Assembly: GCF_009829325.1 (NCBI RefSeq)
Contig: NZ_VUOS01000003.1
Span: 60,705-124,704, forward strand
Direction: 5' to 3'
Origin: Nocardia sp. CY41
Lineage (GTDB): Bacteria > Actinomycetota > Actinomycetes > Mycobacteriales > Mycobacteriaceae
DNA: 64,000 bases
Shown in pieces: positions 53,275-62,859 of this stretch (its first letter is position 1; every line of letters begins with the position of its first letter). A model generated the notes under the pieces. That model saw nothing but the letters and a program-made list of their open reading frames with translations, did no database searches and was not told where the DNA came from. The position numbers and the translations under genes were made by a program.

Positions 53275-53703
53275 TCATCCGGCGCTCTCCCGATTCTCCA
53301 GCCCGACAGCCTCGGCGAGTTCCCGGCGGTGACGCCGCAGCTCCGGATGTTCGGAGCTCAGCTCGCTCATGAGGTCGGCCAATCCGTCGGCGACGGCGTT
53401 GAGCTTCTGCTGGACCGCGGCGTCGGAGCGGCTCTGGGTGTTCTGCAGCAGCGCGACGAGCAGGAACGTGATGATCGTCGTCGCGGTGTTGATGACCAAT
53501 TGCCAGGTGTCCACGCTCGGGAGCAAGAAGATCGTCGGCGCCCAGACCAGCACCAGAAGCACACAGAAGACGAAGAACCCCGCCTTGGAGGCCAGTGCGC
53601 TGGCCGCTGTCGCGAATCGGTCGAACACCGACAATTTCCCGCTGACATCCGAGGGCATGGTCGCGGGTTCGGCGGCGACGGTGTGTTCAGCGTGCTGAGC
53701 CAT
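53275..53703 (-). CDS. Low-affinity iron permease (Fet4-like) family protein
   Basis: A 142-residue membrane protein with two predicted membrane segments (GFFVFCVLLVLVWAPTIFLL; NTATTIITFLLVALLQNTQ). FDRFA, DTWQLVINTATTIITF and LLQNTQSRSDAAVQQKL are hallmarks of the low-affinity iron permease family (PF04120). In bacteria these small proteins have no proven transport function. The ATG follows GAGAGGACTCCC, which contains a moderate GAGAGGA site. Confidence 0.82.
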   Translation of the reverse strand: MAQHAEHTVAAEPATMPSDVSGKLSVFDRFATAASALASKAGFFVFCVLLVLVWAPTIFLLPSVDTWQLVINTATTIITFLLVALLQNTQSRSDAAVQQKLNAVADGLADLMSELSSEHPELRRHRRELAEAVGLENRESAG

Positions 53704-53834
53704 GGGAGTCCTCTCCGAATACCGATCCAGACGGGCTTCGGATACCGCTCCCGGTCGCGCCCAAACGCTCCGGGCGGTCGGCGGGAGGGGGCACCGCCGG
53801 TGCGATCGCGACGCGAATGCGCTGATCCCGTTGA

Positions 53835-54791
53835 TCATTCGTCGGGCTCGTCGCGCGGCGGTAGATAGGGTTCGGCATCTTCCGGATGGCCATGGGCGAT
53901 GTTGCGCGCCCGCGCCAGCTCGGCGTCCAGCTCCGCGCCCAACAGCACCGCGATGTTCGAGATCCACAGCCAGACAAGGAAGACGACGACGCCACCAAGG
54001 GAACCGTAGACCCGGTTGTAGGAGCCGAAGTGACCGACATAGAAGGCGAACCCCCAGGACGCGCCCGCCCAGAGCACGACGGCCAGCGCGCTGCCCGGGG
54101 TCAGCCACCGGAATCCCGGTTGGCGCACATTGGGCGCCGCCCAATACAGCAGGGCGAAGACCAGGCTGATCAGCGCCATCATCACCGGCCACTTGACGAT
54201 GCCCCATACCGTGATCGTCTCCTGCGCCAGTCCGAGCCAGCGGCCGACGTGGTCGGCGAGCGAACCGCTGACGACGACGCCGACGGTGCAGACGCCCAGC
54301 AGGACCACCACCGCGGCGGTCAGGGCCACCCGCACCGGCACGGTCTTCCAGATCGGCCGCCCCTCCTGGATGTCGTAGATCGCGTTGCTCGCCCGCATGA
54401 ACGCCCCGATGTACGCGGACGCGGTCCACAGCGCCGACGCCAACCCGACCAACGCCAGCGGTCCCGCCGGGCTCTGCGCTTCCGCTATGCCGTTCACCGC
54501 GTCCACGAGCAGATCTGTCCCGCTGCCCGGGCCGATCTCGCGGAGGGTGTCCACCAGTGCCCGGGTGTCGTCGCGTCCCAGCATGCCCAGTCCGGCGGTC
54601 AACACGATCAAACCCGGAAACAGCGACAGCACGCTGTAATACGTCAACGCCGCGGCCCAATCGGTGAGATTGTCGCGTTGGAACTCGCCGACCGATCGAG
54701 TGACCACACCCCACCACGACCGTCCCGGCAGATCGGCCGGGCCGCGCAGCCGGCGGCGCGCCGCGAACCTCTTCTGCAAGTTTTGCGCCAC
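53835..54791 (-). CDS. YihY/BrkB family membrane protein
   Basis: A 318-residue integral membrane protein with about six segments. The N-terminal RDNLTDWAAALTYYSVLSLFPGL and later WTASAYIGAFMRASNAIYD and LWISNIAVLLGAELDAELARAR are typical of the YihY/virulence factor BrkB family, whose function is unsettled. The GTG at 54791 has GGGAGGT six bases upstream; longer frames start at 54797 or 54860. It is preceded by a promoter region shared with the divergent FBP gene. Confidence 0.88.
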   Translation of the reverse strand: MAQNLQKRFAARRRLRGPADLPGRSWWGVVTRSVGEFQRDNLTDWAAALTYYSVLSLFPGLIVLTAGLGMLGRDDTRALVDTLREIGPGSGTDLLVDAVNGIAEAQSPAGPLALVGLASALWTASAYIGAFMRASNAIYDIQEGRPIWKTVPVRVALTAAVVVLLGVCTVGVVVSGSLADHVGRWLGLAQETITVWGIVKWPVMMALISLVFALLYWAAPNVRQPGFRWLTPGSALAVVLWAGASWGFAFYVGHFGSYNRVYGSLGGVVVFLVWLWISNIAVLLGAELDAELARARNIAHGHPEDAEPYLPPRDEPDE

Positions 54792-54983
54792 ACTCACACC
54801 TCCCGCTGGCGGCGGATACCCGCCGTGCCGGTCCCGAAACCGGCTCTGCGCCCGAAGCATTCGGTGCTGCCGGAAGTGTCGCGCGCAGCGCTGAGCGCAC
54901 AGAGAAATTCCGTTGTTCCCGGCACGGCGGGACCGTAACGTCGCTTCGGTTTGTCCACCGATCGACCGAAGGAGATCTCCCTC

Positions 54984-55469
54984 ATGGAACCTGTCACCGA
55001 ACGCGACATCAGGTCGTCGTTCGTCAACTGTTCGAAAGGAGACGCCAAGCGGCTACCCGTGCCCAAGGACCTGGCCGAGCGGCCCTGGGCGGATCTGGAC
55101 TTCCTCGGTTGGAGCGATCCGTCCCTGCCGGGACGCGGCTATATGGTCGTCCCGCAGGACGACCGTCTGGTCGGCGTCGCATTGCGGTACGCCACCGGCG
55201 GCACCGGCCGGGCACAGATGTGCACGATCTGCCTGACCACCCACACCGGCGGAGGGGTCGCGCTGATGACCGCGCACAAAGCCGGCGAGTCCGGGCGCCG
55301 GGGCAACTCGGTCGGCACCTATATGTGCACCGATCTCGCCTGTTCGCTGTACGCGCGGAACAAGAAGCGGCCTGCGCTCGGAAGCCGGTACCGCGAGGAT
55401 CTCACGCCCGAAGAGAAGGTCCAGCGGGTGCGCGAGAATCTCTCCGCGTTCCTCGCCAAGCTGTACTGA
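54984..55469 (+). CDS. FBP-type treble-clef zinc-finger protein
   Basis: A 161-residue protein resembling the C-terminal zinc-finger of FBP (elongation factor G-binding) proteins: MCTICLTTHTGGGVALMTAH, then GNSVGTYMCTDLACSLYAR, giving a four-Cys treble clef. In the related FusB/EFGBP proteins this domain binds EF-G and rescues ribosomes from fusidic acid, so ribosome or EF-G binding is a reasonable but untested guess. ATG 54984 has AAGGAGAT upstream. Confidence 0.75.
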   Translation: MEPVTERDIRSSFVNCSKGDAKRLPVPKDLAERPWADLDFLGWSDPSLPGRGYMVVPQDDRLVGVALRYATGGTGRAQMCTICLTTHTGGGVALMTAHKAGESGRRGNSVGTYMCTDLACSLYARNKKRPALGSRYREDLTPEEKVQRVRENLSAFLAKLY

Positions 55470-55683
55470 TCGCCTCGCCCATCCCTCAGGCAGCCGACGC
55501 TGCCCACCCGAACGGAGGTCGCTGCCATGTGCCGACACTCGAGAACCACTCGTTTCGCGCCACCCCGAACCGTTCAGCGGCGCAGCGGATTCGGGGTGGC
55601 GGTGCATTCCTCGCCGGTCGAGTCGGTCCGGATCGGCCCGGAGCGTCCCGTCCGGCGAGGAGGCACGGCTGCTGCCGAACGCG

Positions 55684-56130
55684 CTAGCCGGTCGAGTCGT
55701 CCGCAGGCTCCCACACCGCACGCAGACTGGGTGCGCCCGGGACGAGATCGGGCAGGTCGGGCACCGCTTCGGCGTCGGCGACGAGCGGGGCGATGATCGC
55801 CGCGTGCTGGTCGCGGGCCAGCCGCGCCGCCTGCCTGCCCGCTTCGGTCACCGAACGGCCCAGCTGTTCCGGCGTGCTGCGCAGGGCGGCCGGCGTGAAC
55901 CGCACGTCGACGAGCACGCTCGCCGCGTCCACGGTCACCGTCACCAGCTTGTCCGCCGACTCGGCCGTGCACCGCACCGCGGACAGCTTGTCGCGCACCT
56001 CCGCCAGATGGGTGCGCTGCTCGGCGAGCGCGTCCAGGATGTAGTCCACCTGGTTGCGGATTCCGCTGTTGGCGGAGCGCAGACCGTCGCGTTCCCACCG
56101 ATCCACCGGCACCGGCCTCCTCGAGTCCAT
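55684..56130 (-). CDS. YbaB/EbfC-like DNA-binding protein
   Basis: A 148-residue protein whose central part (LAEVRDKLSAVRCTAESADKLVTVTVDAASVLVDVRFTP, residues 42-80) matches the YbaB/EbfC fold: a long helix, then strands with V-T-V-D-A, followed by a second helix (PEQLGRSVTEAGRQAARLA). Actinobacterial relatives of this type are often near ESX/secretion genes, which are absent here. It may be a nucleoid-associated protein. The ATG follows a weak site. Confidence 0.65.
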   Translation of the reverse strand: MDSRRPVPVDRWERDGLRSANSGIRNQVDYILDALAEQRTHLAEVRDKLSAVRCTAESADKLVTVTVDAASVLVDVRFTPAALRSTPEQLGRSVTEAGRQAARLARDQHAAIIAPLVADAEAVPDLPDLVPGAPSLRAVWEPADDSTG

Positions 56131-56237
56131 GTCGTTCCCCGGGTGGGTCACCGTGTGGCAGCCGTCCGAGAACAAGGCAGGAATTGTCCGGCAGATTGGG
56201 CATCGGCGCAGCGCGCACGTCCCCGTGCTGGGAAGAG

Positions 56238-56639
56238 TCAGGCCGGCGCCGTCGCGGTTTCGTGCACCGTCAGCCAGCGCACCGCGCCCGGATCCTCGGT
56301 CGTCAGCACGGCGGTCACCCGGCGACGAGTGACGTTTTCCGGCGCCCGGTGTGTCTCCAGGAAGCGCACTACAGCGATGCCTTCCGACCACGAGAGTTCT
56401 TCGATCTCGGACACCTCGATGGTCAGGCCGGGCACGGCGTTGCGCGCGCCACGGAGGCCGGCGAGCAACGCGCTGCGCCCGAGTACTTCGCCATCGGTCG
56501 TCACCATGCTGAACCGCTCGTGCTGCGCCGCCGCGAACCGCTCGAACACCTCGACCGGCGCTTCCGACCCGAGCCACCTCCCCAGGTCGGCGTGCAAGCG
56601 CCCGACCACCTCACCCAGATCCACACCCATACGCGGCAT
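56238..56639 (-). CDS. NTF2/SnoaL-like protein (DUF4440 type)
   Basis: A 133-residue protein with an N-terminal helical region (VVGRLHADLGRWLGSEAPVEVFERFAAAQHERFSMV), then strands (GLTIEVSEIEELSWSEGIAVVRFLETH; VTRRRVTAVLTTEDP; VRWLTVHET), the alpha+beta cone of DUF4440/SnoaL-like proteins. No catalytic residues can be assigned. ATG 56639 or 56630 could start it. Confidence 0.65.
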   Translation of the reverse strand: MPRMGVDLGEVVGRLHADLGRWLGSEAPVEVFERFAAAQHERFSMVTTDGEVLGRSALLAGLRGARNAVPGLTIEVSEIEELSWSEGIAVVRFLETHRAPENVTRRRVTAVLTTEDPGAVRWLTVHETATAPA

Positions 56640-56775
56640 CGTACGCAGGCCCGCGTCCGGCGTGGCGTGAGCGACGTGACGCGGACCGACGGCGGCCGTT
56701 CCGAACGGTGCGACAGCCAGGCAGGGGCGGCCACTGCGGTGGGCGCGGACCACCCCGAGCGGTAGCGTCGGCGGA

Positions 56776-57888
56776 ATGAAGATTCGTGGAGCGGTCCTGG
56801 AGCGGATCGCGGCGCCGGCGCCGTTCGCCGAGTCGGCGCCGATCACCGTGTGCGATCTGGAGCTGCGCGAGCCGGGGCCCGGTGAGCTGCTGGTCCGGAT
56901 CGAGGCGGCGGGCCTGTGCCACTCGGACCTGTCCGTGGTGGACGGCAACCGGGTCCGCCCGGTGCCCATGCTGCTGGGCCACGAGGCGGCGGGGAGGGTG
57001 GAAGCGCTCGGTCCCGGCGACGGCGATATCGCGGTCGGGCAGCGCGTGGTCATGACCTTCTTGCCGCGGTGCGGCGAGTGCGTGGGCTGTGCGACCGACG
57101 GCCGCACACCGTGCGTGCCCGGCAGTGCCGCCAACAACGCCGGTGAATTGCTCAACGGTGGGCGGCGGCTGTTCCGGGACGGCGCCGAGGTGCACCACCA
57201 CTTGGGCGTCTCCGCTTTCGCCACGCATGCGGTGGTGGACCGCAGGTCGGTGGTGCCGGTCGACGACGACGTGCCGCCCGAGGTGGCCGCGGTCCTCGGC
57301 TGTGCGGTGCTGACCGGCGGTGGCGCCCTGCTGAATTCGGCGCGTCCGGGCCCGGGGGACCGGATCATGGTCGTCGGCCTGGGCGGTGTCGGTATGGCGG
57401 CAGTGTTGGTGGCGGTGTCGCTCGCCGCCGAGGGGCACGAGGTGATCGCGGTCGATACCGTGGCGGACAAGCTCGCTCTCGCGCGGGAACTCGGCGCGCA
57501 CGCCGCATACACCCCGGCCGAGGTCGCCGAACTCGGGGTGCAGGCCGAGGTGGTGGTCGAGGCGGCGGGCAACGTCCGCGCCTTCGAGACCGCCGTCGCC
57601 GCGACCGCGCCCGGGGGCACGACCGTCACCGTCGGACTGCCCGCTCCCGATGCCCGGGCGGCTATCGCGCCGCTGGCTTTGGTCGCGCAGGGACGTTCCA
57701 TCGTCGGCAGCTACCTCGGCTCCGCGGTGCCGTCCCGGGACATTCCCGAGTACGTCCGGATGTGGCGGTCGGGACGGCTGCCGGTGGAGCGGCTCGTCTC
57801 GGCGCATGTGGGGCTCGACGAGATCAACCGAGCCATGGACGAACTCGCCGCGGGCCATGCTTTGCGCCAGGTCATCGTCTTCGACTGA
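56776..57888 (+). CDS. Zinc-dependent alcohol dehydrogenase
   Basis: A 370-residue medium-chain alcohol dehydrogenase of the class III-like group. Catalytic zinc ligands Cys48 (GLCHSD) and His69-Glu70 (GHEAAG), structural zinc Cys99, Cys102, Cys105 and Cys113, and nucleotide-binding GLGGVGMA. It oxidises a primary or secondary alcohol with NAD; substrate unknown. The ATG at 56776 follows a weak CGG-rich site. Confidence 0.9.
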   Translation: MKIRGAVLERIAAPAPFAESAPITVCDLELREPGPGELLVRIEAAGLCHSDLSVVDGNRVRPVPMLLGHEAAGRVEALGPGDGDIAVGQRVVMTFLPRCGECVGCATDGRTPCVPGSAANNAGELLNGGRRLFRDGAEVHHHLGVSAFATHAVVDRRSVVPVDDDVPPEVAAVLGCAVLTGGGALLNSARPGPGDRIMVVGLGGVGMAAVLVAVSLAAEGHEVIAVDTVADKLALARELGAHAAYTPAEVAELGVQAEVVVEAAGNVRAFETAVAATAPGGTTVTVGLPAPDARAAIAPLALVAQGRSIVGSYLGSAVPSRDIPEYVRMWRSGRLPVERLVSAHVGLDEINRAMDELAAGHALRQVIVFD

Positions 57889-57930
57889 CTCCGGCCGCCG
57901 AATTCTCGCTCGGCAGGCGCGCCGCGTCGC

Positions 57931-58365
57931 TCATCCGGCGGGGCGGTCCAGCCCGTCGACGAAACGCGCCAGCAGACGGGCGAACTCGGCGCGCTCGGCG
58001 GGTGTCCAATCCGCCATGGCGGCGGCCATGACGTCACGCCTGCCCGCTCTGGCCTCGGCCACCGCCCGGTTGCCCGCGGTGGTCAGGCGTAGGACCGAAC
58101 GCCGTCCGTCGCGCTGATCGGCGACTCGTTCCAGCAATCCGGAGGACACCGCCTGCGCCACCAGGCGACTGGCCCTCGGCTGATCGACGCCGAGGGCGGG
58201 AGCGAGCGCGCCGACCGTGTCGGCCGCGCCGTCGGCCACGGCGTCGAGCGCGCGGAACACGGCGACGGGGATCGCGCCGTCGCTCAGCGCGCCGCGCGTC
58301 TGCCTGCGCCGGATCCGGACCATCGCCGCTTCCACGGCGACGGTGATCGCGTCGTGCTGATCCAT
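57931..58365 (-). CDS. MarR family regulator
   Basis: A 144-residue MarR protein: TVGALAPALGVDQPRASRLVAQAVSSGLLERVADQRDGRRSVLRLT is the helix-turn-helix and wing (D-x-R-D-G-R-R at the tip). Effector unknown. It is divergent from another MarR-like gene with an AT-rich gap between them. Confidence 0.9.
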   Translation of the reverse strand: MDQHDAITVAVEAAMVRIRRRQTRGALSDGAIPVAVFRALDAVADGAADTVGALAPALGVDQPRASRLVAQAVSSGLLERVADQRDGRRSVLRLTTAGNRAVAEARAGRRDVMAAAMADWTPAERAEFARLLARFVDGLDRPAG

Positions 58366-58442
58366 CCGTCCACTCTGTCATGCCCGATATTTGTATGTAA
58401 GAATGCATGTACTTGTTTTTTGTCATATCAAGGAGTGCGGTC

Positions 58443-58889
58443 ATGGGCATCCGGCGCGGCATCGGATATTGGCTCGTAGAGCTCGATCGATTGATAAACG
58501 AGCGCTTCGACGAAGACCTCGCCTCCGGCGGTTTCAGTCGCAGACGCTGGCAGGTGACGCACTCGCTGGCCGACGGACCGCAGCGCGCCGACGACATCCG
58601 CCACGCGCTCGACGCTTTCTGGACCGACGACGCCGAATGGCTCACCGAACTGGCCGGACTCGTCGCCGACGGGCTGGTCGCCGACGACGCGGGCATGTTG
58701 TCGCTGACCGGCAAGGGCCGCGGCGCCCATGACGCTGCCTTCGTCCGGATCGCCCGGCGCAGAGCGCAGATGGCCGACGGGATCACCGACGAGCAGTTCG
58801 CCGAGACCCTGCGGATCCTGCGACGGATGGTCGCGAACCTCGGTGGCGCGGCGAGCCCGGAGGTCGGCGAACGACAGCTGGCGCGGTGA
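58443..58889 (+). CDS. MarR-like winged-helix protein
   Basis: A 148-residue protein with a helical N-terminus (IGYWLVELDRLINERFDEDL) and a winged-helix region (RRRWQVTHSLADGPQRADDIRHAL ... LTELAGLVADGLVADD), a pattern seen in actinobacterial MarR-like regulators with weak similarity to the main family. AAGGAG lies eight bases before the ATG. The 77-base gap to the divergent MarR gene contains TATGTAAGAATGCATGTA, with ATGTA repeated 12 bases apart, a possible operator. Confidence 0.7.
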   Translation: MGIRRGIGYWLVELDRLINERFDEDLASGGFSRRRWQVTHSLADGPQRADDIRHALDAFWTDDAEWLTELAGLVADGLVADDAGMLSLTGKGRGAHDAAFVRIARRRAQMADGITDEQFAETLRILRRMVANLGGAASPEVGERQLAR

Positions 58890-59750
<861 letters not shown>

Positions 59751-59787
59751 TCGGGCGTCGGCCGCCGCACCACGTCGGAGCGCGACC

Positions 59788-60288
59788 GTGAGCGGCGCGG
59801 AGCGCGACGATCGCAAGGGCGGCGGAGAAGTCGCCAAGGTGGTCGCGTTCATCGCGGTCCTCATCCTGGTGCTCGGCTTCTATTTCCTGTTGCTGGGCCG
59901 AATCGCGGTCGGCTTGATCGGTTCCGGCGAGGTGGCGGCGATCGTGATCGGTGTCGGCGTGCTCATCCTGCCGCTGCTGGGCGTCTGGATCGTCGTGGCC
60001 ACCGTGCGCGCCGCCCTGGCGCATCAGCACCTGGCGCGGCGGATCCACGACGAGGGCTTGGAGCTCGACACCTCCGCGTTACCGCGGCTGCCGTCCGGCC
60101 GTATCCAACGCGCGGCCGCCGACGAGTTGTTCGCGACGGTCAAGGCCGAGTGGGAGGCCGATCCGGACAACTGGCGCGTCTCCTACCGCCTCGCGCGCGC
60201 CTACGACTACGCGGGTGACCGCACCCGAGCCCGCGAGACCATGCGCCGCGCGGTCGCGCTGGAACGGCACGAGCGCGACACCGCCTGA
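59788..60288 (+). CDS. Conserved membrane protein with TPR-like C-terminus
   Basis: A 166-residue protein with two N-terminal membrane segments (VVAFIAVLILVLGFYFLLLG; EVAAIVIGVGVLILPLLGVWIVVA) and a C-terminal helical repeat (ADPDNWRVSYRLARAYDYAGDRTRARETMRRAV) resembling one TPR pair. It corresponds to the gene after dapB in mycobacteria (Rv2772c). The start is a GTG after TCGGAG. Function unknown. Confidence 0.78.
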   Translation: MSGAERDDRKGGGEVAKVVAFIAVLILVLGFYFLLLGRIAVGLIGSGEVAAIVIGVGVLILPLLGVWIVVATVRAALAHQHLARRIHDEGLELDTSALPRLPSGRIQRAAADELFATVKAEWEADPDNWRVSYRLARAYDYAGDRTRARETMRRAVALERHERDTA

Positions 60289-60316
60289 CGGCCGCGCGGG
60301 CCGATACCATCGCAGG

Positions 60317-60769
60317 GTGGCCCGGTTGCTGATCATCCATCACACGCCGTCCCCGCACATGCAGGCGATGTTCGAGGCCGTCGTCTCCGGGGCCACCGAC
60401 CCCGAGATCGAAGGCGTGGAAGTCGTGCGCCGCGCCGCACTGGCCGTCACCGCCCCCGACGTCCTGGCCGCCGACGGATACCTGCTGGGCAGCCCGGCGA
60501 ATCTGGGATACATGAGCGGTGCGCTCAAGCACGCGTTCGACACGATCTACTACCCGTGCCTGGATTCCACCCGAAGCCGTCCGTACGGCTTGTACCTGCA
60601 CGGCAACGAGGGCACCGAGGGCGCCGAGCGTGGGGTGGTGAGCATCACCACCGGGCTCGGCTGGGAGCAGGCCGCCGCCGCGGTCGTCGTGTCCGGCCCG
60701 CCCGGCAAGGACGACCTGCAGCGATGCTGGGAACTCGGGGCCACGCTGGCGGCCGGGCTCATGGCCTGA
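60317..60769 (+). CDS. Flavodoxin-like NAD(P)H-dependent oxidoreductase
   Basis: A 150-residue protein with a flavodoxin fold: LLIIHHTPSPHMQAMFEAVV (FMN phosphate loop) and GYLLGSPANLGYMSGALKHAFD (second FMN loop, G-S-P-x-N-x-G-x-M-S-G). It equals the third gene of the dapB group (Rv2771c). It probably binds FMN and reduces a quinone or similar acceptor. GTG start, no strong ribosome-binding site. Confidence 0.85.
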   Translation: MARLLIIHHTPSPHMQAMFEAVVSGATDPEIEGVEVVRRAALAVTAPDVLAADGYLLGSPANLGYMSGALKHAFDTIYYPCLDSTRSRPYGLYLHGNEGTEGAERGVVSITTGLGWEQAAAAVVVSGPPGKDDLQRCWELGATLAAGLMA

Positions 60770-60877
60770 GCCCCCCGAATTCTGGTGTCTGACCCTCCCG
60801 CACCATTGCCCGGCATACTGTCTGCGGTTGTTGTCGCGGTGGGGATGTGGACGAGTAGCTCGGGATGGGAGAGCCAG

Positions 60878-61564
60878 GTGACCTGGGCCGAAGGGAACGA
60901 GAACGCCCCGCGCCGAATCGGGTTGGTCGAGGACCACGAATCGGTCGCGATCGGTCTCGCCGCGATGCTGGCGCCGGAGACCGATCTGGATCTGGTGCTG
61001 ACCGCGGGCACCGTGCCGGAACTGCTGGCCGCCGCCGATGGTGCGCCACCGCTGGATCTGGTGGTACTGGATCTGCGGCTGGCCGACGGATCCGCACCGG
61101 AGGACAACGTGCGCGCCCTGCGTGCCCGCGGAATGGAGGTGCTGGTCTTCACGGGCGCGGACAACGCCTTCCTGGTGCGCGCCGCCGCGCGTGCGGGTGT
61201 CTTGGGTGTGGTGCGCAAATCCGAGGACGTGCCGACCGTCGTCGCCGCCGTGCGCCGCGCGGCCAGCGGCGAGCAGGTCGTCACCACCGACTGGGCCGCC
61301 GCCATCGACGGCGATCCGCAGCTGTCCGACGTGGGCCTGAGCCCGCGTCAGGAGGAAGTGCTCACGCTCTACGCGTCCGGGGAGAAAGCATCCCGGGTCG
61401 CGCGGTTGACGGGCCTGTCCGAGCAGACGGTCAACGATTATCTCGGCCGCATCCGCCAGAAGTACGCCGACGCCGGCCGTCCGGCGCCGACCAAGACCGA
61501 CCTGTACAAGCGGGCGGTGGAAGACGGGTGGCTGCCGGTCCCCGAGCGGCAGCCGCGCGGATGA
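60878..61564 (+). CDS. Response regulator (NarL/LuxR-type)
   Basis: A 228-residue response regulator. Receiver: acidic pocket Glu18-Asp19, phosphoacceptor Asp65 (VVLDLRLAD), Thr92 and Lys114. LuxR-type helix-turn-helix about 151-215 (LSPRQEEVLTLYASGEKASRVARLTGLSEQTVNDYLGRIRQKY). The GTG at 60878 follows GGGAGAG. Its stop overlaps the kinase start (ATGA, 61561-61564), so the pair is coupled. Confidence 0.9.
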   Translation: MTWAEGNENAPRRIGLVEDHESVAIGLAAMLAPETDLDLVLTAGTVPELLAAADGAPPLDLVVLDLRLADGSAPEDNVRALRARGMEVLVFTGADNAFLVRAAARAGVLGVVRKSEDVPTVVAAVRRAASGEQVVTTDWAAAIDGDPQLSDVGLSPRQEEVLTLYASGEKASRVARLTGLSEQTVNDYLGRIRQKYADAGRPAPTKTDLYKRAVEDGWLPVPERQPRG

Positions 61565-62859
61565 TCGCGTCCAGCATGCTGGACACCCCGTCGCACTCGC
61601 GCTCGCACTCCCTCCCGCTCGACCGGCCGCGCGCGAGCCGTTGGCGCCGCGGAGTCGTCGCGCTGTCCAGGGAGAAAGCCTCCGAAGGAGCCGCCGATCG
61701 CATCCTGCGGCGGTTCGGGCTCGCCATCGGCATCGCGGGCGTGATCGCCGCGATCGTCGAGTTGCCCGAGATCGCCGATCAGAGCCGCTTCGTGCCCGTC
61801 CGGTGGACGGTGGTGGAGGTGGTGCTGGCGTTCGGACTGTTCCCGGTGCTCGCGGTCGTCTCGATCGGCATGAGCCGGCGCGTGATCCAACGGGTCGCCG
61901 GTGCGGCGGCGGTCAGTTTCCTCGGGGCGATGGCGGTGGTCCCCGTGGCGTATGCCGTGCCGGATGCCCAAGGGGCGGCCTCGGTCTGGCTGTACCGGGT
62001 ACTGGCGCTGGGTGTGCTCGCGGCCGTGCTCGCTTGGCGTCCGCCGTTCGCCGTGACGTACCTGGTGGTGGGCTCGGCGTCCAGCGCACTGGCGAATCTG
62101 GTCGTGTTGCGGGAGACCACCGCGCTCGCGTTGCTCGGCGATTTCGCCAGAGCGGCCGGGTTGAGCGCGCTGTTCCTGTGGTGCGTGGTCTATGCCAGGG
62201 CGGCAGCCGCGCGCGTGGATCGTGAATCGGCGATCGAGAGCAGCCGCGCGGCGGCGGTCGCGGGCGCGGCGGCCCGGGAGCGGGAACGCGCGCGGTTCGC
62301 CGCGCTGATCCACGACGCCGTGCTGTCCACCCTGCTGGACGCCTCGCGAGCCGGGGCCGAATCACCGGTGCTGCGCCGCCAGGCCGAACGCACCCTCGAA
62401 CAACTCGACGAGTGCCGGGTGGCCGAGACCGAACCGGACCGCCTGGACGCGCAGTCCGCGATCGGCTTCCTCCGCTCGGCCGTACACGAGGTGAATCCCG
62501 GCATCAGGTTCACCACACGGCGTTGGGCCGGATTCGACGATCTGCACCTGCCGGTGGACGCCGCCAGCACGATCGCGGCCGCGCTGGCCGAGGCCGTACG
62601 CAACAGTCTGCGTCACGCCACCGTCGCCGGGCGGGAGGTGCGCCGCACCGTCACAGTGACGATCAGCGCCGGGGGAATCCGCGTGGTATTCCGGGACGAC
62701 GGCGCGGGTTTCGACCTGAGCCGAGTGCCCGTCGATCGGCTCGGCATCTCGGTAAGCATCCTCGGCCGCATGCGTCAGCTCTCCGGTGGCGCCGGGTTCG
62801 TGGAATCCGAACCTGGTGAGGGAACGACCGTGACGCTGGTCTGGGGCGGAAATGGCTGA
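61561..62859 (+). CDS. Sensor histidine kinase (HisKA_3/NarL-like)
   Basis: A 432-residue membrane kinase: about six membrane segments between residues 52 and 215, then His251 in FAALIHDAVLSTLLDAS, the N box around Asn348 (AEAVRNSLRHA) and G box DDGAGFD (379-385), so it should be active. There is no extracytoplasmic sensor domain; sensing is probably in or near the membrane. It overlaps the third gene by eight bases. Confidence 0.88.
   Translation: MIASSMLDTPSHSRSHSLPLDRPRASRWRRGVVALSREKASEGAADRILRRFGLAIGIAGVIAAIVELPEIADQSRFVPVRWTVVEVVLAFGLFPVLAVVSIGMSRRVIQRVAGAAAVSFLGAMAVVPVAYAVPDAQGAASVWLYRVLALGVLAAVLAWRPPFAVTYLVVGSASSALANLVVLRETTALALLGDFARAAGLSALFLWCVVYARAAAARVDRESAIESSRAAAVAGAAARERERARFAALIHDAVLSTLLDASRAGAESPVLRRQAERTLEQLDECRVAETEPDRLDAQSAIGFLRSAVHEVNPGIRFTTRRWAGFDDLHLPVDAASTIAAALAEAVRNSLRHATVAGREVRRTVTVTISAGGIRVVFRDDGAGFDLSRVPVDRLGISVSILGRMRQLSGGAGFVESEPGEGTTVTLVWGGNG

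Noticed and set aside
55527..55796. Forward small frame with GGAGGT before ATG
   Set aside because: The protein is Arg/Pro-rich and runs antisense into the YbaB-like gene, so it is not supported as coding.
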